Source: Polynucleobacter sp. JS-JIR-II-50 (GTDB lineage Bacteria > Pseudomonadota > Gammaproteobacteria > Burkholderiales > Burkholderiaceae). Taken from it: a stretch of 64,000 nt of DNA. The notes beneath the pieces were generated by a model. That model searched no databases. It was not told the DNA's origin and saw only the letters and a program-made list of their open reading frames with translations. Shown here in pieces: positions 1 through 7,943 of this stretch. Where the stretch lies: positions 1,323,948-1,387,947 of the forward strand of contig NZ_CP061307.1 in NCBI RefSeq assembly GCF_018687895.1. The letters run 5' to 3'. Each line of letters opens with the position of its first letter. Position 1 is the stretch's first letter. A program made the position numbers and the translations under genes.

Positions 1-529
1 CATTACGTGCATGAATGGTTACCTGACTGGCACCAGCATCGGCAACAGCAAGAATAAAGTTCAGCGCAAATTGGTAATCAGCTTCAGAATTTGCGGCATC
101 CATCGAGTCCAAGCCCAGACGATGCTTTACGGAGATCGGAATATCAACCGCTCCCCTCATAGAGCGCACACAGTCTGCAACTAAATTAGGCTCAGCCATT
201 AAGCAGGCGCCAAAGGCACCACGTTGCACGCGCTCTGAGGGGCAACCGCAATTGAGATCGATTTCATCGTAACCCCACTGTTGAGCTAGTTCGGCAGACC
301 TTGCTAAGTCGCCGGGCTCTGAGCCGCCTAATTGCAAAACAACAGGATGTTGCTCTTGTGAATAATCTAAATGACGTGGCACATCCCCATGCATGAGCGC
401 ACCAGAAGTGACCATCTCTGTATAAAGAACAGCCTCTTTAGTGAGCGTGCGATGAAACGAACGGCAATGGCGGTCCGTCCACTCCATCATGGGGGCGACT
501 GCTAAGCGTTTCTTTGGAGTATTGGTCAT
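1..529 (-). CDS. dusA: tRNA-dihydrouridine synthase DusA, 3' end cut by window
   Basis: Reduces specific uridines in the tRNA D-loop to dihydrouridine, using FMN and NADPH in the cytoplasm. The visible N-terminal 176 residues begin MTNTPKKRLAVAPMMEWTDR, and the VAPMMEWTDRHCR stretch is typical of the DusA (U20/U20a) subfamily. The conserved CGCPS loop with the catalytic cysteine follows at about residue 95, then VKHRLG. The start at 529 has a short GAAG ribosome-binding site, and a hairpin lies just upstream. The C-terminal helical RNA-binding part is outside the window. Confidence 0.93.
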   Translation of the reverse strand, partial: MTNTPKKRLAVAPMMEWTDRHCRSFHRTLTKEAVLYTEMVTSGALMHGDVPRHLDYSQEQHPVVLQLGGSEPGDLARSAELAQQWGYDEIDLNCGCPSERVQRGAFGACLMAEPNLVADCVRSMRGAVDIPISVKHRLGLDSMDAANSEADYQFALNFILAVADAGASQVTIHARN

Positions 530-540
530 GAACTTCGATT

Positions 541-594
541 AAATGGCGATTGACCGCCATTTTAAATGCATAAGGGCAACCGAAGCTGCCCTTA
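541..594 (-). terminator. Tandem hairpins between the 86-residue gene and dusA
   Basis: Two hairpins lie side by side. The first has perfect 10-base arms at 571-580 and 585-594 and, read on the minus strand, closes with a cUUCGg tetraloop (one G-U pair). The second has 8-base arms at 541-548 and 555-562. They lie after the 86-residue gene and directly ahead of the dusA start at 529. Neither is followed by a good T-tract, so this could be a weak terminator for the upstream genes or structure in the dusA 5' leader. Confidence 0.45.
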
Positions 595-618
595 CTGAAG
601 ATGCACTTGATAGTTAGC

Positions 619-879
619 TTATTTAGATAGCTTCGCCTCTAACTCAACCGCAAGATCCAAGGCACCCATGTAACCGGACTTCAGATGATTCGGTAGATCG
701 GGGTCACCAACCATAGCGCCCAAGGTCTCTACAAGGCTAAAAACTAAACCTTTAGCAGCGCCCGCGGCAATCGTATTGTTTGCTACTGCTTGATCAATAT
801 GATTTACCGCATCCAGAAAATAATCATGCCCTGGGAGGCCATCTGGCCCTAAAGCTTCTTTGTTTAATTCTTTAGTCAT
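619..879 (-). CDS. Small hypothetical protein, 86 aa
   Basis: I do not recognise this family. The product is a soluble, mostly helical, acidic protein with no signal peptide or membrane segment. It contains a Gly/Pro/Asp-rich stretch near residues 11-20 and an alanine-rich centre. A clear ribosome-binding site (AGGACGA) sits about 7 bases before the ATG, which supports real expression. It follows the 127-residue gene by 25 bases on the same strand, so the two are probably co-transcribed. Function unknown. Confidence 0.7.
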   Translation of the reverse strand: MTKELNKEALGPDGLPGHDYFLDAVNHIDQAVANNTIAAGAAKGLVFSLVETLGAMVGDPDLPNHLKSGYMGALDLAVELEAKLSK

Positions 880-904
880 TTGTGTCGTCCTATGAAGTCT
901 TTAT

Positions 905-1288
905 TTATAGCATTTGATCCACTTTATAGAAAAACTTGCGTGCATAGGCAAGAATTTCTTTATCAGTAGGATGATCAACCGTTTCTACGCCAACAATCTT
1001 TTCTGCAATATTGGCATCATGTTTGTGCGCGTGTTTGATGAGCTCTAATTTTGCAGATCCAGGCCCAAGAATCAAGATTTCTTTGGACTCATTCACGGCA
1101 TTGATAACTGAATGTAAATATTTTGAATCTAAAGCGACTTTACCGCTACCGACTTCATTGGCTTTGTGATGCAGATGAGTGTGGGTACTTTTACTGCGAA
1201 TCACTTCGGCTTCGCTAGCCTCTTCGCTCAAGAACATTACGTGAGCTTCTTTATGGTCGATCCAAATTACTGCGTGATTTAATGACAT
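905..1288 (-). CDS. eRF1/Pelota-like small protein ('translational machinery protein'), 127 aa
   Basis: Resembles the short bacterial proteins that carry an eRF1-domain-3-like fold and are often annotated as 'translational machinery protein'; their role is not established. Visible pattern: MSLNHAVIWIDHKEAHVMF at the N-terminus, a His-rich middle (STHTHLHHK), then ILILGPGSAKLELIKH and a closing VGVETVDHPTDKEI segment, the usual order in this family. I chose the ATG at 1288 because AGGAAGA precedes it; a start further upstream would add 16 residues without family similarity. An FNR-like box lies about 95 bases upstream, shared with the divergent gene at 1457. Confidence 0.75.
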   Translation of the reverse strand: MSLNHAVIWIDHKEAHVMFLSEEASEAEVIRSKSTHTHLHHKANEVGSGKVALDSKYLHSVINAVNESKEILILGPGSAKLELIKHAHKHDANIAEKIVGVETVDHPTDKEILAYARKFFYKVDQML

Positions 1289-1380
1289 ATTCTTCCTATG
1301 ATTAGTATTAACTACCCCTTCAGAATACTCCAGCAATGCTTAAGGATTACTGAAAAATCACTGTGGAAGCGCTATTAGGT

Positions 1381-1394
1381 TTGATTTATGTCAA
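1381..1394. promoter_or_regulatory. FNR/CRP-family-like binding site
   Basis: The 14-base site TTGATTTATGTCAA matches the FNR/ANR consensus TTGAT-N4-ATCAA at 9 of 10 fixed positions. It lies in the divergent region between the genes starting at 1288 (minus) and 1457 (plus). A possible -10 (TATACT, 1420-1425) for the plus gene would put a start site near 1432, so the box centre lies at about -44, close to the -41.5 of class II activator sites. Which regulator binds is an inference. Confidence 0.5.
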
Positions 1395-1456
1395 ATTGTT
1401 TGTATTAGTATTAAATTCGTATACTCAGACCATCCACATTTAAGCTCGTTACGGCC

Positions 1457-3091
1457 ATGTCCCCCAATAAATACCTACCCATACGATATATTCCATTTTC
1501 TCTATGCATCCTGGGGGCCATTGCCAGTTTTACCTCTTTACAGCTGCATCCACAGGCTTGGAATTTCTTCCTACTATTTGGCTTTTTGTCATTTGTAGGC
1601 ATGTATGACATCACGCAAACCAAAATAGCCATTCTTCGAAACTACCCCGTTATTGGACATTTGCGTTTCATGCTTGAATTTATCCGCCCAGAAATTCGCC
1701 AGTACTTTATCGAGGGCGACAATGATGAAACCCCTTTTTCAAAAGAACAGCGCACATTAGTCTATTCACGCGCTAAAGCTGTACCGGATCAAATTCCTTT
1801 TGGCACCACTCTGGATGTCATGGCCCCTGGCTACCAATGGATTAATCAATCATTAGCCCCTACCCGCCTGCCCAGCCATGATTTCCGAGTCGAGATTGGC
1901 GGCAAAGATTGCAAACAAAAATATTCAGCCAGCATCTTTAATATCTCAGCCATGAGCTTTGGGTCCCTTAGTGCTAACGCTATTTTGGCTTTAAATCTTG
2001 GTGCCAAAAAGGGTGGCTTTGCTCATGACACTGGCGAAGGCTCGATCTCTCAATACCACCGCATACATGGTGGCGATCTCATTTGGGAAATTGGCTCTGG
2101 TTACTTTGGCTGCCGCAATACCGACGGTAGTTTTAATGAGAAAAAATATGAGGAGAATGCTTTAGATCCTCAGGTCAAGATGATCGAGATTAAATTGAGC
2201 CAAGGCGCCAAGCCTGGTCATGGCGGCATCTTGCCGGGCTCTAAGGTGACGGCTGAAATAGCTGCAGCACGTGGCGTCAAGGAAGGGGAAGCCTGCATCT
2301 CCCCTGCTTCGCATAGCGCTTTCTCGACACCGCTTGAGCTGATTCATTTTGTGAAGAAGTTGCGTGATCTATCTGGCGGTAAGCCGGTTGGCTTTAAGTT
2401 CTGCGTTGGCCATCCATGGGAATGGTTTGGCATTGTCAAAGCCATGCTAGAGACTGGCATTCATCCGGACTTCATCGTAGTGGATGGCTCTGAAGGCGGG
2501 ACAGGTGCATCGCCAGTGGAATTTACTAATCACGTGGGCACACCACTACAAGAAGGCCTGCGCCTGGTTCATAACACCCTTGTGGGTGTAAACCTAAGAA
2601 ATCAAATCAAAATTGGTTGTGCCGGAAAGATCATTAGCGCCTTTGATATGGCTGTAGCTTTTGCTTTAGGTGCCGATTGGTGTAATAGTGCGCGTGGCTT
2701 TATGTTCTCCATTGGCTGTATTCAGGCGCAGGTTTGCAATACGGGCAACTGCCCTACTGGCGTCACTACACAGAATCCATTGCGCCAGAAAGCATTGGTA
2801 GTGCCGAATAAAGCTGAGCGCGTGTACAACTTCCACAATGAAACCCTGAAGACCTTAAAAGAGCTGGTAGAGGCTGCTGGATTACATCACCCCGGTGAAA
2901 TTGATGCCCCTCACATCATCCGACGCATTAATAAGCATGAAGTACGTCTTTTATCCTTCTTACTCCCTGAAATGCCCGCTGGACTGTTACTAAACGCAGA
3001 ACATATAGATCCGAGCCTGAATTTGCCAAGAGTATTTGAGCTTTATTGGCACCGGTCCCAAGCCCAAAGCTTTAGCGCTCTTAAAAGTTAG
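1457..3091 (+). CDS. Membrane-anchored FMN-binding glutamate synthase family protein, 544 aa
   Basis: Contains the FMN-binding (beta/alpha)8 synthase domain of glutamate synthase but lacks the amidotransferase and GXGXG domains of GltB. Two hydrophobic segments (about residues 11-28 and 34-50) should anchor it in the inner membrane. The catalytic barrel runs from about 140 to 480, with SMSFGSLS, GEGSIS, the GGTGASP phosphate-binding region and a C-x5-C-x4-C iron-sulfur motif at C421, C427 and C432. No gltD-like partner is adjacent, so the electron donor and the real substrate are unknown; glutamate synthesis is not proven for these stand-alone forms. Confidence 0.88.
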   Translation: MSPNKYLPIRYIPFSLCILGAIASFTSLQLHPQAWNFFLLFGFLSFVGMYDITQTKIAILRNYPVIGHLRFMLEFIRPEIRQYFIEGDNDETPFSKEQRTLVYSRAKAVPDQIPFGTTLDVMAPGYQWINQSLAPTRLPSHDFRVEIGGKDCKQKYSASIFNISAMSFGSLSANAILALNLGAKKGGFAHDTGEGSISQYHRIHGGDLIWEIGSGYFGCRNTDGSFNEKKYEENALDPQVKMIEIKLSQGAKPGHGGILPGSKVTAEIAAARGVKEGEACISPASHSAFSTPLELIHFVKKLRDLSGGKPVGFKFCVGHPWEWFGIVKAMLETGIHPDFIVVDGSEGGTGASPVEFTNHVGTPLQEGLRLVHNTLVGVNLRNQIKIGCAGKIISAFDMAVAFALGADWCNSARGFMFSIGCIQAQVCNTGNCPTGVTTQNPLRQKALVVPNKAERVYNFHNETLKTLKELVEAAGLHHPGEIDAPHIIRRINKHEVRLLSFLLPEMPAGLLLNAEHIDPSLNLPRVFELYWHRSQAQSFSALKS

Positions 3092-3119
3092 GCCTTGAGA
3101 GCCTCGCGATAAGAGAAAT

Positions 3120-3959
3120 TTATTGAGAAGCTCGGAGTTCAGTTTTGTGGCGGTACATCTCTAGATCTACTTGATGCAAGATTTCCGAGACGGTTCTTGG
3201 TGCCTCGCTATATGTTGCCATACCAATACTTAAGGTAACTGGATACCCTGAATCACTCATCGTCTGATTGACTGTTTTAACAATATCACCGCACATCTGA
3301 TGCATACTTTTCTTATTTACCTTCAATGCAACGATCAAAAACTCGTCGCCACCCAAACGGAAAAACATGGCATTCTCAGATGAGAATGCCATCAAGGTAT
3401 GGGCAATCTTTGTCAACACCTGATCGCCCACTAAATGCCCTCGAATATCATTAATCTTTTTAAAGTCATTCACGTCGATCAGCGCAACAGAAAAAACTTC
3501 CCGTGATTCGTCAAGTTTTGCAATAGCCTGCTCTATAACAATTCGGGCCCAGCGTCTGTTCCACAACCCTGTTAATGAATCCGTATTTGCCAGCAGGTTT
3601 ACCCGCAACTGACTTCGTCGAAGTGACCTGGCAAGCCACATAATTAATAGGGTCGCCAAAAAACGTATAAGGAAATTAAGTACTTCTATCTTTACTTGAT
3701 AGAGGGAGAAATAATCCTCTCTAAGGAGAAAATAATTTTCAAATAGCGTCGTCAAAACAAGCGCTACGATAACAACCTTAATTGATTTTGCATTTAATGC
3801 AATGATTGCCGCAGGAAATAGATAGAGCAAAACTAATCGGTAATCATCAGGCGAAAAAACATCGATCATTAAAATCAAGAAGAGCAAACCAAACCCAAAC
3901 TGGACTGCTATTTTTGGTTTAATGCCAAATAGCCCATAAATATTATTGTCTTGCATCAT
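3120..3959 (-). CDS. Membrane-bound diguanylate cyclase (GGDEF domain)
   Basis: Predicted to make cyclic di-GMP from two GTP. The N-terminal 110 residues hold about four membrane helices (roughly 17-34, 40-58, 59-75, 93-110) of no recognised sensor type. The GGDEF domain runs from about 120 to 279, with DSLTGLWNRR at its start and an intact GGDEF at 203-207. The inhibitory I-site (RxxD upstream of GGDEF) is absent: the equivalent positions read SENA, so product inhibition may be lost. Its ATG overlaps the stop of the 108-residue gene by 4 bases, so translation is likely coupled. Confidence 0.9.
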   Translation of the reverse strand: MMQDNNIYGLFGIKPKIAVQFGFGLLFLILMIDVFSPDDYRLVLLYLFPAAIIALNAKSIKVVIVALVLTTLFENYFLLREDYFSLYQVKIEVLNFLIRFLATLLIMWLARSLRRSQLRVNLLANTDSLTGLWNRRWARIVIEQAIAKLDESREVFSVALIDVNDFKKINDIRGHLVGDQVLTKIAHTLMAFSSENAMFFRLGGDEFLIVALKVNKKSMHQMCGDIVKTVNQTMSDSGYPVTLSIGMATYSEAPRTVSEILHQVDLEMYRHKTELRASQ

Positions 3960-4282
3960 TCTCGATCAACCCAAGTAAGCGATTTTGCAGCTACAGGTGT
4001 TAAACGATATACATAGGTCGCCCGTGGAGACACCATAAATCCGTTGAGGTCATAAAGAAAAGATCTTCTCCGGGCCGCTAAATTATGTTTAACCAACTTA
4101 CTAAGGTCACGACTTAATTGTGGGCAGCGTGGATACTCATTCGAACGGTAAAACACTTTTGCGCCAGTTGCTTTTGCATATTCCACTATCAGATCGGGGC
4201 TGCACTCTTCCAAACCTGTCGGCTGGTGTCTTAGTCGATTCAATAGCCAGCGGTAACGGGGTTTGGACGTCATGAGTGGCAT
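3956..4282 (-). CDS. Basic hypothetical protein, 108 aa, coupled to GGDEF gene
   Basis: Not recognised. A small, strongly basic protein (many Arg, Lys and Tyr) without signal peptide or membrane segment; the pattern of helix, basic turn and a final YVYRLT strand would fit a small winged-helix DNA-binding protein, but this is only an impression. Its stop overlaps the GGDEF start (ATGA). The upstream ATG at 4282 lies inside a perfect palindrome and has no ribosome-binding site. An in-frame ATG at 4273 is an alternative start. Confidence 0.65.
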   Translation of the reverse strand: MPLMTSKPRYRWLLNRLRHQPTGLEECSPDLIVEYAKATGAKVFYRSNEYPRCPQLSRDLSKLVKHNLAARRRSFLYDLNGFMVSPRATYVYRLTPVAAKSLTWVDRE

Positions 4283-4302
4283 ATTAGCTTAAGAGCTAAT
4301 AT
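4281..4302. promoter_or_regulatory. Perfect 22-base palindrome at start of the 108-aa/GGDEF unit
   Basis: ATATTAGCT-TAAG-AGCTAATAT has 9-base arms with no mismatch, and its left edge overlaps the start codon at 4282. It could be an operator or an RNA hairpin hiding the start codon. The CATAAA just upstream on the minus strand is a weak -10 candidate. Confidence 0.5.
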
Positions 4303-4371
4303 CGTGCTAGATTTTATGCCTATTTTTAGTGCCTAAAGCACTCCCAACACTCATAATCAAGGAGTCTAGAA

Positions 4372-5274
4372 CTAAAGCACTAGGTTTTGAGAGCTACTAA
4401 AGGCCCTCTTTACCCCATCAATAGGATCAATAAATGCCACTTCTTTTGCAAGCAGCTGCAATGGCTTTGAAAAATCCAAGTCATATTCTTGATAAGGCGT
4501 AAGAATGGGATAGATCTGATCATGCTTCATGGGGATATTGAGGGCATTGAGATGGCAACGCAGTTGATGCTTCTTCCCGCTGCCGGGAGTGAGTCTGTAT
4601 TTAGCCCATGGCTGTTTTGCTTGTATGAGCTCTATCAAGGTATCCGTGTTTGGTTCGCCTGTAACTTCCTGCATCTGCAGAAAATGTTCTGATTCCTGAA
4701 TTCGACTTTGATAAGTCATTGGAAGTTTTTTTTCTAATTCTTCAGAGTATGGTGCTATCGCTTCATAGACTTTTTTGACCGCTCTATCCCTGAATAAATT
4801 TTGGTATTGAGCTCGCTCATTTGGATTAACTGAAAAGATAACTAGCCCCGCTGTATCACGATCAATTCGATGAATGGGACTGAGCGTTTGTATGCCTATT
4901 TTTTTCTTGAGTCGATTTAATAAGGTTTGATGCAGGTAAAGTCCGCTTGGCGTTACTGGCAAGAAATGCGGTTTATCTGCAACCAGAATATGCTCATCTT
5001 GATAGAGAATCTGCTCTTCAAATGGAATCTCTGGCTCGCGAGTCAGCCTCCTGAAGTACATCAGATGAGTATTCGGTTGATATGGATCAGCCACATTAAG
5101 AGGCCGTCCTTCCATATTTAGAATAAGGCCCTCATTAAAACGAAGCTCCCACTCAGTAGCTTGTATATGGGGAAATTGCGCTATGAAAAAGGCCAGCAAA
5201 TTCAGATGGGTTTGATTTGCAGGCAAATACACCCGCGATGCTGAGACTCCTTCTGAATTAACTTGTGTGCTCAT
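4372..5274 (-). CDS. RluA-family pseudouridine synthase
   Basis: Isomerises uridine to pseudouridine in rRNA or tRNA. The RluA catalytic motif HRIDRDTAG is at residues 135-143, with D138 as the expected nucleophile, and LVADKPHFLPVTPSG precedes it. The C-terminal motif around PGSGKKHQLRCHLNALN is also typical. There is no clear S4 domain; residues 1-75 form a shorter N-terminal region. The subgroup looks closest to generic 'pseudouridine synthase' members of Burkholderiales, so the target base cannot be named. It stands alone, downstream of the 262-residue decarboxylase gene by about 60 bases. Confidence 0.88.
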   Translation of the reverse strand: MSTQVNSEGVSASRVYLPANQTHLNLLAFFIAQFPHIQATEWELRFNEGLILNMEGRPLNVADPYQPNTHLMYFRRLTREPEIPFEEQILYQDEHILVADKPHFLPVTPSGLYLHQTLLNRLKKKIGIQTLSPIHRIDRDTAGLVIFSVNPNERAQYQNLFRDRAVKKVYEAIAPYSEELEKKLPMTYQSRIQESEHFLQMQEVTGEPNTDTLIELIQAKQPWAKYRLTPGSGKKHQLRCHLNALNIPMKHDQIYPILTPYQEYDLDFSKPLQLLAKEVAFIDPIDGVKRAFSSSQNLVL

Positions 5275-5333
5275 AGTGCCCCATAGTTTGGAGCTCTATT
5301 TTATGCTTTTGCCAGAGCGTAATTGGCGTCGCT

Positions 5334-6122
5334 TTATTTGGCCTGACCAAATACTGGGTCGCGCTTTTCTAGGAAGGCGGTAATCCCCTCTCGGTAGTCG
5401 CTTCCCATATACACATTCTTACGCAAGGATTGCAAGTGTTCAAAAACGGCGGGATTCATGACTGCGGCATCAGAGAGCATTTGTGCCTGGGCTTTGAGCA
5501 CAGAGTTAGCCTGAGGTGAACGCGAAGCAATAGTTCGAGCCATTTGGTAAGTTTTTAACTCTAATTCACCAGAGACGTAGAGATGATTCAGGATGCCAAT
5601 CTGCAAGGCACGATCAGCGCCTATAGGATCGGCAGTCAGGAACATCTCTTTAACAACGTTCAAGGGCATGCGTGACATGAAATGCAAAATTCCGCTCGCG
5701 GTATAAGGGAGTCCCAACTTGGCCGGTGTAATCGCAAAGGTCGAGTCGTGATCACCAATGGCAATATCGCAACTCATAATTAAATCAGTCGAAGCGCCCC
5801 ATACCGAACCATCTACCATGGCTATCACTGGCGCTCTAAACGCCCTGATAGATTGAAGCAAAACCATAACAGGGTCATCAGCGGGCAAGGGATCCCGCTC
5901 TGATCTAGGTAATTCCATCACATCATGACCTGCAGACCAAACTTTATTTTTCTTATCGGCACGCAAAACCAATACGCGCACATCCTGTTTACCGAACTCT
6001 TCCAAGGCGTGATGCATTTCTTCGATTAAGCACTCACTTAATGCATTACGCTTTTCATAATGATTAAAGCGAATTGTGGCAATTAAATCTGCCTGTTCGG
6101 TTTTGATGTATTGATAGTTCAA
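5334..6122 (-). CDS. Methylmalonyl-CoA decarboxylase-like enoyl-CoA hydratase family protein
   Basis: Crotonase-fold enzyme whose whole length tracks E. coli methylmalonyl-CoA decarboxylase (262 versus 261 residues). Shared blocks include MxYQYI at the start, KVWSAGHDVMELP with the oxyanion-hole region, MVDGSVWGAS, LGLPYTASGI and a C-terminal YREGITAFLEKRDPVF. The expected reaction is methylmalonyl-CoA to propionyl-CoA plus CO2. I leave out the E. coli symbol scpB to avoid confusion with the chromosome-segregation gene later in this window. It ends the operon that carries the PHA depolymerase, so a link to C3/C5 storage polymer metabolism is plausible. Confidence 0.85.
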   Translation of the reverse strand: MNYQYIKTEQADLIATIRFNHYEKRNALSECLIEEMHHALEEFGKQDVRVLVLRADKKNKVWSAGHDVMELPRSERDPLPADDPVMVLLQSIRAFRAPVIAMVDGSVWGASTDLIMSCDIAIGDHDSTFAITPAKLGLPYTASGILHFMSRMPLNVVKEMFLTADPIGADRALQIGILNHLYVSGELELKTYQMARTIASRSPQANSVLKAQAQMLSDAAVMNPAVFEHLQSLRKNVYMGSDYREGITAFLEKRDPVFGQAK

Positions 6123-6162
6123 TGCGCTGTCTCTTTATTTATTATTTTTGGTTGTCTGCGTA

Positions 6163-6378
6163 TTAAGCCGCAATCAAAATATCACCTAGCTCCATCTTCT
6201 CCCACCAGATAAAGGGTAAAAGATAGACCGGCTCCCCAGCATCCTGAAGAATTTCCAGCGCACCATCATTGGTCTTGTTAGCCTCATATTTTCCAGGATT
6301 TAGAGGTCTGCAGCCATTATCCGTACCGTCATTACGACGCATTCTGGCAATGATGTTTCGAGTGATATAGACGACCAT
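6163..6378 (-). CDS. Small hypothetical protein, 71 aa
   Basis: Not recognised. A short protein beginning MVVYITRNIIARM, with the pattern RPLNPGKYEANKTNDG in the middle and a WWEKMELGDILIAA end. No signal peptide is evident. A near-perfect AGGAGG ribosome-binding site sits 5-6 bases before the ATG, and it lies 12 bases after phaZ and about 40 bases before the decarboxylase on the same strand, so it is almost certainly translated as part of that operon. Function unknown. Confidence 0.72.
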   Translation of the reverse strand: MVVYITRNIIARMRRNDGTDNGCRPLNPGKYEANKTNDGALEILQDAGEPVYLLPFIWWEKMELGDILIAA

Positions 6379-6390
6379 ATTTCCTCCTGG

Positions 6391-7608
6391 TTAAAGTGCT
6401 GACTGAATGTGGTTGCGAACTACTGGATAAATCTGGCTTTCCCAGCGTTTCCCATTAAATACCCCGTAATGGCCGACGCCCGCTTGTAAGTGATGTGACT
6501 TCCTGTATCCAGGGAGACCAGAACAGAGATCTTGCGCTGCTAAAGTTTGTCCAATGCCACAGATATCATCTCGCTCACCTTCAACGGTGAGCAGAAATGT
6601 TTTCTTAATCAGTTTTGGATTCACTAGCCTACCTTGGTATGTCAAAGTTCCATTAGCTAGATCGCGATCCATAAATACTTTTTTAATGGTTTCTAAATAG
6701 AAAGGTCCTGACAAATCCATAATTGCAAAATATTCTTCATAAAAATCATGAATCACATCCGCCTTCTCATCGTCACCATTAACGCGATACTCATATAGCT
6801 TTCTGAAGGACTCTGCGTGGCGATCGGGATTCATACTCATAAATGCCATAAGCTGCAAGAAACCTGGGTAGACTTTTCGACCAGTGCCATTGAATTGATT
6901 TGGAATAACCCCGATGAGCTTTTCTTCAAACCAAGACATGGGTTTGCTGGTAGCTAATTCATTGACCTTTGTTGGGCTTTGACTGACATCAATCGGCCCA
7001 GCCATCAAGGTCAAGCTTGCCGGGACATAGGGACTCTTGTCTTCAGACATGATGGCTGTGGCTGCTAAGCAGGCTACTGTTGGCTGACATACCGCCATCA
7101 GGTGGGTTTGAGGTCCGATCACCCGCAAGAAGTTAATGATGTGCTCGACATAAGCATCAAAGTCAAAGTCGCCACAACTCAATGGAATGTCACGAATGTT
7201 CAACCAATCAGTTACATAAACTTCATGATCAGTTAGAAGTGTCTTAATGGTTCCCGCTAACAAAGTAGCAAAGTGTCCTGACATTGGAGCAACCAAGAGA
7301 ATCTTAGGTTGACCAGAAATATTGGGCTTTGAAAATCGAATCAAGTTACAAAAATGCGTTGAGTAAATTAATTCCTCTGTAACGGGCTGCTCCACCCCAA
7401 ATGAATCCATGACAGATTGAATTTTAAAATCAGGTCTTGTATGCGTAAATCCAAGCAAAGAAATTTGCTCATAGTGTGCAGCTAATCGCTGCATAGGATT
7501 TAGGGAAAAGTTTCCAAACCAATTAGTAGAGACGCGCTCTGACGCTTTTGCAAACATCCGAACCGGATTATGCAAATTAGCAAAGGTTTGATAAGCTTTG
7601 TACATCAT
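6391..7608 (-). CDS. phaZ: Intracellular polyhydroxyalkanoate depolymerase PhaZ
   Basis: Releases hydroxyacids from native PHA granules in the cytoplasm. The 405-residue length and the N-terminal pattern MMYKAYQTFANLHNPVRM fit the PhaZ1 type of betaproteobacteria. The nucleophile is the cysteine of MAVCQPT (C174) rather than serine, as known for this family; the acid lies in EGERDDICG and the histidine in GVGHYGVFNGKRW. The gene overlaps the preceding 112-residue gene by 4 bases. No PHA synthase or phasin is in the window. Confidence 0.93.
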   Translation of the reverse strand: MMYKAYQTFANLHNPVRMFAKASERVSTNWFGNFSLNPMQRLAAHYEQISLLGFTHTRPDFKIQSVMDSFGVEQPVTEELIYSTHFCNLIRFSKPNISGQPKILLVAPMSGHFATLLAGTIKTLLTDHEVYVTDWLNIRDIPLSCGDFDFDAYVEHIINFLRVIGPQTHLMAVCQPTVACLAATAIMSEDKSPYVPASLTLMAGPIDVSQSPTKVNELATSKPMSWFEEKLIGVIPNQFNGTGRKVYPGFLQLMAFMSMNPDRHAESFRKLYEYRVNGDDEKADVIHDFYEEYFAIMDLSGPFYLETIKKVFMDRDLANGTLTYQGRLVNPKLIKKTFLLTVEGERDDICGIGQTLAAQDLCSGLPGYRKSHHLQAGVGHYGVFNGKRWESQIYPVVRNHIQSAL

Positions 7609-7943
7609 CTATGGGCACCGCTTTCTATGTGACGCAATGCTCGTTCTGTAGTTCTGAGTGCTGGGTCAAATACCCTACTCAAAGACACATCATTGGCAAT
7701 AATGGCTGCGGTTTGCGCTGCACGTGCTGCCACGATGGATAAATTCACAAAACCAGCAACATTAAAAGTTTTGAGAAGATCTGGCAGCTCTTCATCGCCT
7801 GAAGCAACTTCGCCAGCCTCTATCTTTTGATAAAGATCGCGGTAGTAACTCCTCATACCATCGAGCTCCTCAGCAATTGTCATAATCCGCTGAAACAAGA
7901 CCGCAAAGTCTGATGCCAGCGCATTGTTTTTGACTACTTCCAT
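7605..7943 (-). CDS. Hypothetical helical protein, 112 aa, upstream of phaZ
   Basis: Not recognised by name. The predicted protein is helical, with an Ala-rich central stretch (AARAAQTAAIIAND) reminiscent of amphipathic granule-surface helices and no signal peptide. It overlaps phaZ by 4 bases and the cupin gene by 10 bases, so it sits firmly in the operon. A granule-associated (phasin-like) role is a guess from context; sequence similarity to known phasins is not visible. Confidence 0.72.
   Translation of the reverse strand: MEVVKNNALASDFAVLFQRIMTIAEELDGMRSYYRDLYQKIEAGEVASGDEELPDLLKTFNVAGFVNLSIVAARAAQTAAIIANDVSLSRVFDPALRTTERALRHIESGAHR

Noticed and set aside
4328..4342. Hairpin AGTGC-CTAAA-GCACT after the RluA-type gene
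   Set aside because: Short 5-base stem, and on the minus strand it is followed by A rather than T; too weak to call a terminator.
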